A stretch of DNA of 64,000 bases from an uncultured Pseudomonadales bacterium (GCA_937775265.1 CALKBV010000010.1:1-64000); one strand, 5' to 3'. Shown: positions 34,466 to 44,305, counted from the first letter of the stretch. The notes: generated from the letters alone by a model not told the origin. Made by a program: numbers and translations.

Positions 34466-36124
34466 TTAGTACCCCAGCCATTCAGGTCGCCGGGGGATAT
34501 CAGCATCGAAGACGCGAGACATAGAAATTTTCCCCGAGCTCATTAGTTTCGTAATTGACGTATTCTGAGTGTCACCCTTCACATTGGCCTGATAGACCAG
34601 CACTCTGGTAATGCCACGATGATCATCCGGTTTCCAGCTGGCGGGTAGGCATACTCCATTCAGGCCTTGAGGGACCCAATTTTCAGCCGAATACATTGCC
34701 GCTTTTATTGTAGGTCCAGAAATTTTGCCTGTTTGACCGGCTAGCTCCATGGCCTCTTTCAGATAAAACATGGAGCAAATACCTCGGAGGTAGTGCACAG
34801 AGCGATACTTCGTTTCTTCCGGATCTGACATTTTGGATATTTCACGTACGGTATACATCCCAGTAGGTGAATCGTGCCATGCCGCCGCCGCCATCACCCA
34901 AACAACACCATTAGCGGCTTCGCCGACCTCCTGTATGACGCCCTCGTCGAAACCCCAGATATTTGCCATATACTGAACATCCACATCCTTTTCATGACAT
35001 TGTGTCAGGAGCGTCGCCACTGATTTGTCGAGATTTGCGAGAAATGCGTAGTCTGCGCCGGTTTTCTTAAGCGCTTCACACTGCGATGAGAAATCTCCAG
35101 GGACCAAGGAAAATACGATGGGCTTTAGAACCTCAAATCCCAACTCCTGGGCATAGTCAGCACAGGCTTCTTTTGGCGCGTTCGCATATGGGTGATTGTC
35201 GCCCATGTGTACAAATCGGGGAGCCCCGTCATGCGCTTTGATGCTGTCTGTTTTACTCTTCCAGTCTGCTTGTGCCCATTGCACGAGGCCTCGGCAGGCG
35301 TCCGAATAGGAGGGCCCATAGAAGAAATTATAGGGAGCAACCTCGCGCCCGGCTTTCCCACTTGGATCGGTAAATGTAGCAGCGTAGCTGGCGGAGAAGT
35401 ATGGGATCTGGTCTTCAGAGATCTCATCTTTCAAAGCCAGACCAATCTGGGTTCCCCAACCCTGGATTGCGAGGATGTCCTGAGTCTGCCACTTTCTATA
35501 AGCATTGACGGCGCGCGGAACCAGATAGGATGTCTCTACGGTATCGAGATCTATAAGGCGACCATTAATGCCGCCGTTTTCATTGATCCAGTTGGATGAA
35601 TCGATGATCGCTTGCCCGTAGGATAGCCCACTGTTTGCCGAAGTCCCGGTGAAATCAACAAGATTGCCAATGAGCAGGTAAGGATTCTCATCTTCACTTT
35701 GGACCTGCGTTAACCGACTAGACTGGGACGCACCTTGAATCACTTCATCGCGATTGATTGTTTGCTCAATTTGAGGTTGGAGCAAATAGAACGAGATACC
35801 CAGTCCAAGAACCAGCACCCCCATAATGGATGTATCAATGATTCGGGAGGCTTTGATGCGTTCAAGTTCTGACACATTATCATTGTCGGAGCGTACAAGC
35901 CCTCGCGTTGAAACATCAAAGACCCAGGCAAGAATGATAACGAAAGGGAACCCCAGGCCGAGAACAACAACCAACGCACGGCCGATCCACAGCGGCAACG
36001 TCATGATTTCTATCATCACCTCACCAAACTGCAACAAAATCCACGCAGCAACCAGGTACATGGCGCCCACACGAAACACGTTGCGTTGTTTCAGTTCTTC
36101 AAAGAGAGAAGGTTTTTGTTCCAT
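34466..36124 (-). CDS. Membrane-anchored LivK-type periplasmic binding-domain protein
   Basis: 552 residues. Residues 1-115 are a three-helix membrane module: SLFEELKQRNVFRVGAMYLVAAWILLQ, LPLWIGRALVVVLGLGFPFVIILAWVFDVSTRGLV, then TSIMGVLVLGLGISFYLL. This is the anchor normally seen at the N-terminus of TPR/adenylate-cyclase-type proteins. Residues ~145-545 form a type I periplasmic-binding domain of the branched-chain amino-acid receptor kind (LIGNLVDFTGTSANSGLSYGQAIIDSSNWINENGGINGRLIDL, GWGTQIGLALKDEIS, ADYAFLANLDKSVATLLTQCHEKDV). Three helices with N-in topology place that domain in the periplasm. No ABC permease or ATPase genes are adjacent, so a tethered sensor or receptor role is an inference. 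Confidence 0.85.
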   Translation of the reverse strand: MEQKPSLFEELKQRNVFRVGAMYLVAAWILLQFGEVMIEIMTLPLWIGRALVVVLGLGFPFVIILAWVFDVSTRGLVRSDNDNVSELERIKASRIIDTSIMGVLVLGLGISFYLLQPQIEQTINRDEVIQGASQSSRLTQVQSEDENPYLLIGNLVDFTGTSANSGLSYGQAIIDSSNWINENGGINGRLIDLDTVETSYLVPRAVNAYRKWQTQDILAIQGWGTQIGLALKDEISEDQIPYFSASYAATFTDPSGKAGREVAPYNFFYGPSYSDACRGLVQWAQADWKSKTDSIKAHDGAPRFVHMGDNHPYANAPKEACADYAQELGFEVLKPIVFSLVPGDFSSQCEALKKTGADYAFLANLDKSVATLLTQCHEKDVDVQYMANIWGFDEGVIQEVGEAANGVVWVMAAAAWHDSPTGMYTVREISKMSDPEETKYRSVHYLRGICSMFYLKEAMELAGQTGKISGPTIKAAMYSAENWVPQGLNGVCLPASWKPDDHRGITRVLVYQANVKGDTQNTSITKLMSSGKISMSRVFDADIPRRPEWLGY

Positions 36125-36176
36125 GGGTTATCTTTTCAGGGTACAGCAATAAAATTCACCGAATTAGTAGCCTAAT

Positions 36177-36680
36177 ATGACGCTTTTTAGACAGATTGTC
36201 GCCCTATTCATGCTTTATGCAGCCAGCACAACAACCGGTTTGGCTGAGAGTGATCACATCTCATTGTGCCGTGAAACAAGTTTAAACTATGCCAGGTTTG
36301 CGGATGAAGGAAACACCGAGGGTTTTATCAACTTGTTTGCGGATGACGCGTTTTATCAAACGGGTAGCTTTACCGTGAAGAGTAAAGAGGAACTCAGGAA
36401 ATTGTTCGAGGGCGATGATTCGCCACCAAATACAACCATGCATGTCATTAGCAATCACCAGATTGTTAGCGAAGCAGGCAAGCTTAATGGTAAATCCTAC
36501 TACCAGTTGTTCTTAGCAAAGGGGCAGGGGCAGGCACCTTACAAATTATCAGCACAACCCGTTTATGCTGGCGTCTATGAGGATGAGTATGTGATTGAGC
36601 ATGACGTTTGTAAGTTTACAAAACGTGTTGCGCGACGAACTTTCATCTTTCTCTCGCCAACGCTATGCAAACGTAATTGA
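36177..36680 (+). CDS. Exported NTF2-like (SnoaL) protein
   Basis: 167 residues with a signal peptide (MTLFRQIVALFMLYAASTTTGLA). The mature part has an NTF2/SnoaL pattern: RETSLNYARFADEGNTEGFINLFADDAFYQTGSFTVKSKEELRKLFEG, then MHVISNHQI, and C-terminal IEHDVCKFTKRVARRTFIFLSP. Function unknown. Divergent from the anchored binding-domain gene with about 50 bp between starts, so the two may share regulation. Confidence 0.75.
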   Translation: MTLFRQIVALFMLYAASTTTGLAESDHISLCRETSLNYARFADEGNTEGFINLFADDAFYQTGSFTVKSKEELRKLFEGDDSPPNTTMHVISNHQIVSEAGKLNGKSYYQLFLAKGQGQAPYKLSAQPVYAGVYEDEYVIEHDVCKFTKRVARRTFIFLSPTLCKRN

Positions 36681-36867
36681 GTGGTTTGCGTGTTGGCGAA
36701 TCGCCTATTGTGCGATCAAAGGTTTTCAGGCGAATTAGGACAGACGCAAAATGAATACAGTAATTACAGGTAGTTTTTTGGGACAGTCAGGAAGGTAACT
36801 AAAAAAGGCTAAGAAGTTGGGATTATCTACGTTACAGAAGGTCGGGAATGACAGGTTTCGGGGCAGG

Positions 36868-37122
36868 GTGGCCGATAGGTTGGTCCCGATACTACTGATG
36901 CTGCTGACTTCCGCTTTAGTAATAAGCTGCTCGAACACAACAACAGAACGCGATTACACGATCAATCAGACAGGGATGGTTGCTTGCAGATATGCTTCAG
37001 AGACGATGACGCCGCCTATAACAGGGTACGAAGATCTCGTATATGGGGATGGTACGGTTCAATCCCGCTCTCAAGTACGCAACGGCATCGCAGACTGCTA
37101 CGAGAAGATAGAGGGGAAGTAG
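36868..37122 (+). CDS. Small lipoprotein, function unknown
   Basis: 84 residues from GTG 36868, preferred over a TTG at 36817 because it gives a compact type II signal peptide (MADRLVPILLMLLTSALVISC) with lipobox VISC. The 63-residue mature part has two more cysteines (ACRYASE, IADCYEKI) and no known domain. Probably anchored in the outer or inner membrane. The 170 bp that follow hold no convincing gene. Confidence 0.5.
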   Translation: MADRLVPILLMLLTSALVISCSNTTTERDYTINQTGMVACRYASETMTPPITGYEDLVYGDGTVQSRSQVRNGIADCYEKIEGK

Positions 37123-37293
37123 TGTCTCGCGTACTTCTGATACGCGCGTTATGAAGATACTTTTGTACTCTTGGAAAAACACGCGCTACAACTCCTATTC
37201 TCTTTGGGTCGCATGGTCTCTAGGCGATCGTTCCAGACCTGTAACCACTTCCTGATCTGCGGCAGGTGCTCAGTAAAGGCATAAGGACTAGCA

Positions 37294-40200
37294 TTAGCTG
37301 AAAGTGGATTTCGCAACGCCGCTCACCAGCGCATTCCGCGTCAGTTTGATGTCATTAAGCATCACATAGAGGCATGGGATTAGAATAAGGGTAATGACTG
37401 TCGCAAACAAAATACCAAAGCCCAGTGAGACGGCCATTGGGATAACCATTTGAGCAGCCAGGCTTGATTCTGTCAGTATGGGTAGCAGGCCAAAGAAAGT
37501 GGTAAGAGACGTTAGCATAATGGCGCGGAACCGCTCGGTCCCTGCTTTAATAACCGCCTCTAGAATATCCATCCCATCAGCAACAGACTTGTTGACGAAA
37601 TCAACAAGAATAATACTGTCATTCACTACCACACCGGCCAAGGCAATAATGCCGTAGACGGAGAGTGCGCTAAAGGGGATGCCAACGATAATGTGCCCAA
37701 TTAGTGCGCCAATCATTCCGAATGGGATCACACCCATGATGATAAGGGGCTGTAGATACGATTTCAGTGGGATGGCCATCAGGGCATAAATGCCAAATAA
37801 CGCAAGCGCGGTGGTCAGAACCATACGCTGGATCAGTTCGTCTTCTTCCTGGCTTGCACCACCCAGCTCGATTCGCACATCGGGGTGTTGTTGAGCCAGT
37901 TGCACAGAGAAATCACCTAATGTCACATCGTCGACTATCTTCCCGGGTTGGGTGATCGTCTTATTGATATCAGCGGAGATAATAATCGCGCGCTTACCCC
38001 AGGTCCGGCGGATGGTAGAAGGCGAGACTCTGGTTTCCAGTTCTGCAACCGCGGTGAAAGGGACCTCGTCACCATCTCTGGTCCTGATATACATGGATTC
38101 AAGGTTACCCATTGATTCACGTTCTTCCCGTGGATAACGAACCATGACCTTCACTTCCTCGCGGCCACGCTGCAGTCTTTGGGCTTCAACACCATAGAAT
38201 GCGGCTCGCACCTGGCTAGCAAGATCTGTAAGTGCTAAGCCAAGCGCCTCTGCCGAAGGTTTAATCTTCAGGTTTATTTCAGGAATGCTGCCGGTGTTGG
38301 AATTCTCAATATCGTACACACCGTCGTAGGACCTTAGATGTTGATGCAGCAATTCTGCTGCAGCTTCCAGTTCTTTGATATTCGGTGAAATCAGTTTGAA
38401 GTTAATGTCTTTGCTATGACCATGGGACTTTTGTGCACCGCTGATTTGAATTGTTTTCACGCCGGAGAGCTCACCAACTCGTTCTCGCCAGTTTGCGGCG
38501 ATTTGTTCCGGGCTCTGCGAAAGTGAATCGACAGCCTTGAGCTCAGCGACGACATTACCATTGGTGTTGAAGACATAAGCGGCCATGTTCTTTAGGAACT
38601 TATCGTCTTCGGGTTGCTCCTCATTGAGTTCAACAAGCGAGTCGTTAAGCCGTTCGACAACCTTCACCACCCGTGCCGGCGATGTTCCATCGACCATTTC
38701 CACTTGCGCCCTAATGTAATCAGTAGACATGCTCGGAAAGAAAACCGTTTTGATATAAGGGCCCATCACGAACCCGGTGGCTAATATCAACATGCTGATG
38801 AACACGGCGAGCGTGGTGTAACGCGCGTTAATCGATTTGATCAGGAGTGGCCGGTATTTGTGCTCAACAAGATATTTCAGCCCATCAGCAAACCTGTTCT
38901 GGAATCGTCGCAATGGCGAATGGTCGTTGGCCGGCAACGGTTTCATGCTTGCCAAGTGTGCGGGAAGAATTAGCTTTGATTCAATGATTGAAAATAACAG
39001 GCACAGAACCACAACAGAGCCGATGGCGGCCGGCAATGCGCCGAATCCGCCGGGCACTGTGAGCAAAGGGATAAAGGTTACCACCGTCGTTAACACACCA
39101 AAGGTTGCTGGCATGGCTACACGCTTGGCGCCACGAATAACATTGTCCAGCGAGTGGCCATCGCGTTCGCTGGCGGTCTGTACACTCTCGCCAATGATGA
39201 TGGCGTCGTCCACGACAATACCCAGCACCAGAATGAATCCGAAAAGGCTCAGTAAATTGAGAGAACCGTCTACCAAGGGTAACAGAGCGAATGCGCCCAG
39301 GAACGCGATTGGCATACCCAGCATCACCCAAAAGGCTAATTGCAACCTGAGGAATATGCCAAGTATCACCAGCACCAACACAATACCCATTGTCATGTTA
39401 GAAACCATGATGCTGATGGATTCTGAAAGGTAGGCGGTACTGTTGCCCCAGGATTCGATAGAGATTCCTTCCGGTAGTGTCTGGCTTCTCTTTTTCACAT
39501 AGTCTGTCACCTCATTTGAGATATCTATCTGGTTCTGATCTCCCACTGCAGAAACAGAAATACCAATGCTGGGTTTGCCGTTGAATATCGAATAGAACTC
39601 GACTTCTACGAACCCATCGGTGATCTTTGCAACGTCTCCCAGAGTCAGTCGTGTACCATCTGACTCATGAATGAGTACGATTTTTTCAAAGTCCATTTTC
39701 CGATAGGCCTGACCCTCCGTTCTAAGCAGGATGTCGCCGGAATCAGATCTAATCGAACCCGCTGGTAGGTCCAGAGATGACCGACGAATAGCTTTTGCCA
39801 CATCATCAAGGCTCAACCCATACTGACGCAATCTTGACTCTTCTAGTTCAACACTAATTTCATCAGGTCGTGCACCCTGGATATCTGCTTTCGTAACGCT
39901 GGGTAAAGAAAGAATTTCATCCTGAATCGTAGAGACCAGACCTTTCATACTGACTTCATCCAGATCACCATAGATCTGAACGTTGATCGCGCGCGGATTT
40001 GGCTGGTTCCTATAGATTACTGGTTTTTCGATGGACCCAGGTAAGTTGGGAATTCTATCTACCGCCATCTTCACTTCGTCAAGGATAGCCAATGCGTCGT
40101 AACCGGTCTCAACGTCCAACCGTACTGTGCCGGATGATGGATTAGAGAATGAACGCATATCGGCAATGCCTTCGATGTCTCGTACAGCCTCTTCGATTCG

Positions 40201-40452
40201 AGTAACGACACCTGATTCCACTTCGCCAGGTGAAGCCCCTGGGAAAGGAACATCGATGCTGATCACGTCCAGTTGAACATCCGGCATGAGTTGTGTTCGT
40301 ATGGTCGACGCGGAGAAGATCCCAGTCAGGATGATCACAAACATCAAGAGATTTGCCGCTACATGATTCCTTGCGAACCAGGAAATAATGCCCTTATTTG
40401 GATCAATAGCTGGATCAATAGCTGGATCAATTTGTGGATCAATCGTTTCCAA
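37294..40452 (-). CDS. RND-family efflux transporter, inner-membrane pump
   Basis: 1052 residues, AcrB/MexB-type size. TTG start (40450-40452); the first ~20 residues are an I-D-P repeat, then IISWFARNHVAANLLMFVIILTGIFSASTI begins TM1. RND signatures include PGASPGEVESGVVTRIEEAV (porter domain), the TM4 region LNLLSLFGFILVLGIVVDDAIIIGESV with the paired acidic residues for proton relay, and C-terminal SLTTFFGLLPIL. Exports hydrophobic or amphiphilic compounds with the adaptor encoded upstream, whose end it overlaps by 14 bp. No outer-membrane factor gene is adjacent, so a shared TolC is likely. Substrate unknown. Confidence 0.93.
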   Translation of the reverse strand: METIDPQIDPAIDPAIDPNKGIISWFARNHVAANLLMFVIILTGIFSASTIRTQLMPDVQLDVISIDVPFPGASPGEVESGVVTRIEEAVRDIEGIADMRSFSNPSSGTVRLDVETGYDALAILDEVKMAVDRIPNLPGSIEKPVIYRNQPNPRAINVQIYGDLDEVSMKGLVSTIQDEILSLPSVTKADIQGARPDEISVELEESRLRQYGLSLDDVAKAIRRSSLDLPAGSIRSDSGDILLRTEGQAYRKMDFEKIVLIHESDGTRLTLGDVAKITDGFVEVEFYSIFNGKPSIGISVSAVGDQNQIDISNEVTDYVKKRSQTLPEGISIESWGNSTAYLSESISIMVSNMTMGIVLVLVILGIFLRLQLAFWVMLGMPIAFLGAFALLPLVDGSLNLLSLFGFILVLGIVVDDAIIIGESVQTASERDGHSLDNVIRGAKRVAMPATFGVLTTVVTFIPLLTVPGGFGALPAAIGSVVVLCLLFSIIESKLILPAHLASMKPLPANDHSPLRRFQNRFADGLKYLVEHKYRPLLIKSINARYTTLAVFISMLILATGFVMGPYIKTVFFPSMSTDYIRAQVEMVDGTSPARVVKVVERLNDSLVELNEEQPEDDKFLKNMAAYVFNTNGNVVAELKAVDSLSQSPEQIAANWRERVGELSGVKTIQISGAQKSHGHSKDINFKLISPNIKELEAAAELLHQHLRSYDGVYDIENSNTGSIPEINLKIKPSAEALGLALTDLASQVRAAFYGVEAQRLQRGREEVKVMVRYPREERESMGNLESMYIRTRDGDEVPFTAVAELETRVSPSTIRRTWGKRAIIISADINKTITQPGKIVDDVTLGDFSVQLAQQHPDVRIELGGASQEEDELIQRMVLTTALALFGIYALMAIPLKSYLQPLIIMGVIPFGMIGALIGHIIVGIPFSALSVYGIIALAGVVVNDSIILVDFVNKSVADGMDILEAVIKAGTERFRAIMLTSLTTFFGLLPILTESSLAAQMVIPMAVSLGFGILFATVITLILIPCLYVMLNDIKLTRNALVSGVAKSTFS
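40399..40445 (-). repeat. 12-bp tandem repeat coding the RND N-terminus
   Basis: Four head-to-tail 12-bp units (40399-40410, 40411-40422, 40423-40434, 40435-40445) built on TGGATCAATAGC give the IDP-rich N-terminus (IDPQIDPAIDPAIDP) of the pump. The first two units are identical, consistent with slippage. Confidence 0.9.
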
Positions 40453-41638
40453 GATCCATCCCCACTATTGTGTTGTCGAGTTCCTGATAGCGTACCGGCG
40501 TTCCGGGGAAAGGGTTTTCAGGCACGGTGAGGCAAATTAGCTGGCCTGATACTAAACCGGACCGAATCAAGACCGATTGCTCGTCAGCGTGGGCAATTTC
40601 GACGGTGACGGGTCGTAATGTATCGTTGTCAGAGACTGTCCATATTTTGTTGTCCCTGTGCAGTGCTGTACGTGGTAGTCGAATCACGTTGTATAACAGC
40701 TTACCTTCGATAGCGGCTTCAACAAAAGTCCCCATGCGAAGAGAGTGCTGCCACTTCTTTGAGTACCGATTGTAGGGATCATCAATCTGTGCGACGAGAT
40801 ATAGAACACGACTACTTTCATCGAATACGCCTTCCGTTCGTATAATTCGACCTTGCCAGGTATTGAGTTGTCCCCCGATATTGGCCGACAGTACAACACC
40901 GGGTCCTCGACCTTGAACCAGTTCATGCTCATCCAGGTTGAGGTAAGGCAATTGGCTATCCGGCAGGGGTAATCGTATTTCGGCAACTTCAACCGAAAAC
41001 GTGACGGCCAGAGGAGAGCCTGAATTGACGAACTGACCAATATCAGCTCGCTTTTCTCGAACCAGTCCATCATAAGGCGCTCTGATGACCGTACGATCGA
41101 GGTCACCCTCACGCTTTTCCAGATCTGCCTTTGCGAATTCAAGGCTTGCTAAGGCTTCAGCCTGTTGTGGTTTACGCATGGCCAGATCGGTAGCGGCCTT
41201 ACTGGACCGCAATACTGATTGCGCTCGTTCCCAGTCTTCCCTGGCGTAGTCAGCCAGTCCGGTTTCGCGAGTGACATTTGTTTCAGCCGCTCTAACCGCG
41301 GCCTGCGCACGTTTGACTTCTGCTCGATAATTACGGTCATCGATTCGAACCAGAACGTCCCCCTTGCTGAAGAATCCGCCAGCGACAAATGCGGCGGAAA
41401 CTTCGGTTATCAATCCGGACACTTCAGAGACCAGGGTGGTCTGGGTTCTTGGTGTCACACTGCCCTGTGCCTTCACGGTGGTTTTTTCGTTCGCTGCATG
41501 TACACGCATGACATCCACAAGCATCGAGGGTGGTTTTTTATCGATGGTTTGTGGCGGTTCTTTCTGCATAAACATCCATACGGCAGCAGCGGTGCTGATC
41601 GCAATGATGGCAATTGGCAAAATTATTTTTGAAAGCAT
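40439..41638 (-). CDS. RND-efflux periplasmic adaptor (membrane fusion) protein
   Basis: 399 residues. An N-terminal membrane anchor (KIILPIAIIAISTAAAVWMFM) is followed by a lipoyl/barrel-sandwich half (MRVHAANEKTTVKAQGSVTPRTQTTLVSEVSGLI), a coiled-coil hairpin (RAQAAVRAAETNVTRETGLADYAREDWERAQSVL), the second lipoyl half (VIRAPYDGLVREKRADIGQFVNSGSPL), and beta-barrel and membrane-proximal domains. Links the RND pump to an outer-membrane channel. Upstream of and overlapping the pump gene. Confidence 0.92.
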   Translation of the reverse strand: MLSKIILPIAIIAISTAAAVWMFMQKEPPQTIDKKPPSMLVDVMRVHAANEKTTVKAQGSVTPRTQTTLVSEVSGLITEVSAAFVAGGFFSKGDVLVRIDDRNYRAEVKRAQAAVRAAETNVTRETGLADYAREDWERAQSVLRSSKAATDLAMRKPQQAEALASLEFAKADLEKREGDLDRTVIRAPYDGLVREKRADIGQFVNSGSPLAVTFSVEVAEIRLPLPDSQLPYLNLDEHELVQGRGPGVVLSANIGGQLNTWQGRIIRTEGVFDESSRVLYLVAQIDDPYNRYSKKWQHSLRMGTFVEAAIEGKLLYNVIRLPRTALHRDNKIWTVSDNDTLRPVTVEIAHADEQSVLIRSGLVSGQLICLTVPENPFPGTPVRYQELDNTIVGMDLGND

Positions 41639-41996
41639 AAGGGCGAACTATACACTGATTGACTCATGTGGTTATACGCTCGAACGCTGGACAACCGTCG
41701 TTTGTTAGGTCGGTATAAAGTCGTTTTCTGGCATCCTGCGCCCACACCGCATATCCGCCGTGAATATGGTTTACTCTGAATGGTGAGTTCCACAATAATA
41801 AAAGGTAAATCCAAGTCCGAGCCCGTTGTGAGAATCACGGATGGCCCACTTCAGCGGTACCCTTAAGGCAGCAGTTCAATAGTGTCTTTTGTAATCTAGA
41901 TTATTAAGTATTTAACTATCGATGTATGATTCATGAGAGAGCGTAAGAGCATTCAAATACGCGTACATGAGTCGATCGAGGAATAGGCAGGTCTGA
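41639..41996. other. Non-coding stretch before the LysR remnant
   Basis: 358 bp between the efflux operon start and the LysR-like remnant. I see no convincing coding sequence. The efflux promoter (minus strand) presumably lies at its left end; no operator could be recognised. Confidence 0.5.
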
Positions 41997-42243
41997 ATGA
42001 AAACCGATGCAAACCCTTTATCCTGGGACGATGCTCAAGTATCCCTTGGCGTGACGGACACAGGGGCGTTAGCGCTGCTGCAAAGGCCTTGATTTTGGGT
42101 CAACCGACAATCAGTCACAGAATTCAAAAACTGGAAAAATCGTTGTCCGATCAGCTCGTCATCAGAGAAAACAGGGTGCGGAACCCACCGAGGCTGAGTT
42201 GAAGCTCATATCCGCTGCGACACAAATGGCGAAGCTCCAATGA
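41997..42243 (+). pseudogene. LysR-type regulator remnant (DNA-binding domain only)
   Basis: From ATG 41997 the frame reads NPLSWDDAQVSLGVTDTGALA. After a one-base loss near 42072 it continues KALILGQPTISHRIQKLEKSL, the LysR helix-turn-helix; after a second one-base loss in an A-run near 42170 it continues GAEPTEAELKLISAATQMAKLQ to a TGA at 42241. The effector-binding domain (over 200 residues) is absent. It is divergent from the efflux operon, as LysR regulators often are, so it may once have controlled that operon. The stop overlaps the NYN start. Confidence 0.8.
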
Positions 42244-42713
42244 ACAGGATTGGCATATTCGTTGATGTTCAGAATATTTACTACACAACCAGGCAAGTCT
42301 ATGGTCGCCAATTTAACTATCGCAAACTTTGGGAAAAAGTTGGCATGGGTGGAGAAATCGTCATTGCCAATGCCTACGCGATCCACGCGGGGGACGAAAG
42401 GCAACTTAAATTTCAGAACGCACTGAAGCACATTGGGTTTAACGTGCGCCTTAAACCTTATATTCAACGAAGAGATGGATCTGCTAAAGGGGATTGGGAT
42501 GTTGGCATTACGATTGACGTGCTGGATGCGGCGCGGAATGTCGACACAGTGGTGCTGCTGTCCGGCGACGGAGATTTTGATTTACTTCTGGAAAGAGTGA
42601 AGACGAGATCCAACATCACCACTGAGGTTTTTGGTGTTAAAGAGCTGACTTCCAATTCCTTAATCAAATCCGCTAGCTTTTTTCATCCGATTGAAGAGGA
42701 GCTACTATTGTAG
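42240..42713 (+). CDS. NYN-domain (LabA/DUF88-like) putative ribonuclease
   Basis: 157 residues. PIN-like NYN fold: IGIFVDVQNIYYTTRQ (first catalytic Asp plus Asn), GSAKGDWDVGITIDVLDAAR (second acidic group), VVLLSGDGDFDLLLERVK (S-G-D-G-D-F) and EVFGVKELTSNSLIKSASFFHPIE. NYN proteins are metal-dependent single-strand RNases or have related roles. Its start codon overlaps the TGA of the LysR remnant. Confidence 0.88.
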   Translation: MNRIGIFVDVQNIYYTTRQVYGRQFNYRKLWEKVGMGGEIVIANAYAIHAGDERQLKFQNALKHIGFNVRLKPYIQRRDGSAKGDWDVGITIDVLDAARNVDTVVLLSGDGDFDLLLERVKTRSNITTEVFGVKELTSNSLIKSASFFHPIEEELLL

Positions 42714-42937
42714 GGATGTCTAAAAGTCATTGTTCAGCCGAAGTGAGCGCCGAAAGAAAAATTGTTAGCTGATTCATTAGTCATTAGCTTTTAACCATCA
42801 AAAGCTACTTCCACCAACATACATTGGCCTTACTGCGTACGCTACACAACGAGATTGGGAAAATAATCTGTAGGTGGATGCGCGATAATTTCTATCGGGT
42901 TTATGGCAACCGGTAATGCTCCGCTACCATTGTTGGC

Positions 42938-43966
42938 CTACAGGGCCTCATACTTAGATATTCTGGTCCTTACCTTCCTGACATAATCACGCGTTTCACT
43001 CCTAATATGGCGGTTGGTCAGGAACCAATAGAATTCACGTGTCGTCATCTTGTTAATGCGGGCTATAGCCTGCTTTCGGTTACCTGAAGAGTTTAAGCTT
43101 CGCCACAAATTACCAGCGCCTCCGTTATAGCTGGCTATCACAGCGTCTTCGAGCTTTTTCGGATCGTTAATGCCAACAAGATATCGACGGGCAAGAATAC
43201 TTAAATAGCCGCTACCTATCTCGATGTTTTGGGCTGGTTGATAAAGGTAAGCGGAGCTGGGGGTATGCGCGTAACCTTTGATACGCGTAAAGTAGTCTCG
43301 CCCTGCCGTATCCGCTTTGATTTGCATCAATCCCAACGCGTTAGAGCGAGAACGCGCCATTGGATTGAAGGCACTTTCAGTTTCCATAATGGCCATCACC
43401 AGGGATGGGTTGACCCGATGTGAGCGAGTAGACTCAAGTACATAGCGAACATATTTTGCCCCAGCCAGTTGTTTATGCGTTGCAACCATGGATAGCACAA
43501 TACTGAAATCACCTGCATGTCTAAGTTCATTGTAGATCAGGAAATTGGCAAATCGTTCTGCGCGCCATACCGACGCAATGCTCTCACCATCGTGGTCTTT
43601 AATTTGATTGAAAAAAAACGGTTTCTTTGTTTTTTGATTGATCAAGCCAAGGTCGTAGGCCGTGTGAGCATCAATTACACTGGGATCGATTTGAGTTAGC
43701 AATACTTCCACAATGCGCTGTTTAAGCCCGGATATTGTCTCTGAAGACGCCACTATCAGGCCGCTCTCAAAATCAATGAGTGTTCTTCCCGAACTATCGC
43801 TGCGATAAGCGAATATAGAAGGAATAGTAGATCCGTTAGCATCGGATGTGTTTTGATACTCTTGTAATAAAGCCGCTACTTCTGGTGGATAGGCTTCTAA
43901 TTCCTCCGCTTCTGCCCATAAAGTCATGAAACAGGCAGCGCACAATATCCAGCGAGTGATCAACAC
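42938..43966 (-). CDS. MltC-like lytic transglycosylase
   Basis: About 342 residues from GTG 43966, chosen because it places a signal peptide (MLITRWILCAACFMTLWAEA) at the N-terminus; a TTG at 44050 gives a 28-residue longer form. Residues ~35-170 resemble the MltC N-terminal domain (TLIDFESGLIVASSETISGLKQRIVEVLLTQIDPS). Residues ~180-340 are the SLT domain with the catalytic Glu in MAIMETESAFNPMARSRSNALGLMQI and AVIASYNGGAGNL. Cleaves peptidoglycan glycan strands. No lipobox is evident, unlike E. coli MltC. Confidence 0.85.
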   Translation of the reverse strand: MLITRWILCAACFMTLWAEAEELEAYPPEVAALLQEYQNTSDANGSTIPSIFAYRSDSSGRTLIDFESGLIVASSETISGLKQRIVEVLLTQIDPSVIDAHTAYDLGLINQKTKKPFFFNQIKDHDGESIASVWRAERFANFLIYNELRHAGDFSIVLSMVATHKQLAGAKYVRYVLESTRSHRVNPSLVMAIMETESAFNPMARSRSNALGLMQIKADTAGRDYFTRIKGYAHTPSSAYLYQPAQNIEIGSGYLSILARRYLVGINDPKKLEDAVIASYNGGAGNLWRSLNSSGNRKQAIARINKMTTREFYWFLTNRHIRSETRDYVRKVRTRISKYEAL

Positions 43967-44305
43967 ACTGGCAAGCGACAGAGGAGCGGTAGTCTTGTCT
44001 GAAAATAGAAAGATATTATCGTCCTGATGCTTGGCTTGTGCTTCTATCAAGATCAGTTTCTTAGCGATGAGGATGCGATGAGTAGCGTCAAGATTATTGT
44101 ACCAGCCGCTTATGGTTAGCGATAAAAGAAGGACTTACTGAAAGCGTTGCTAACGTCGTTCGCATTGTTTTTAACACTGATTTCTTAGGGAGGATTACCA
44201 AGAACTTTAACACGGATCTCCAGCTACTGAGCAGCAGTGTGGCCGCCAACCGCCGCCAGAACATATCGTTTACCTCGGGGTTATAGAAAGAGATCGCTGC
44301 CGGTT

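Noticed and set aside
37123..37293. Minus-strand frame resembling the end of a transferase (LPQIRKWLQVWNDRLE)
   Set aside because: Short, no start, no clear family; could be chance.
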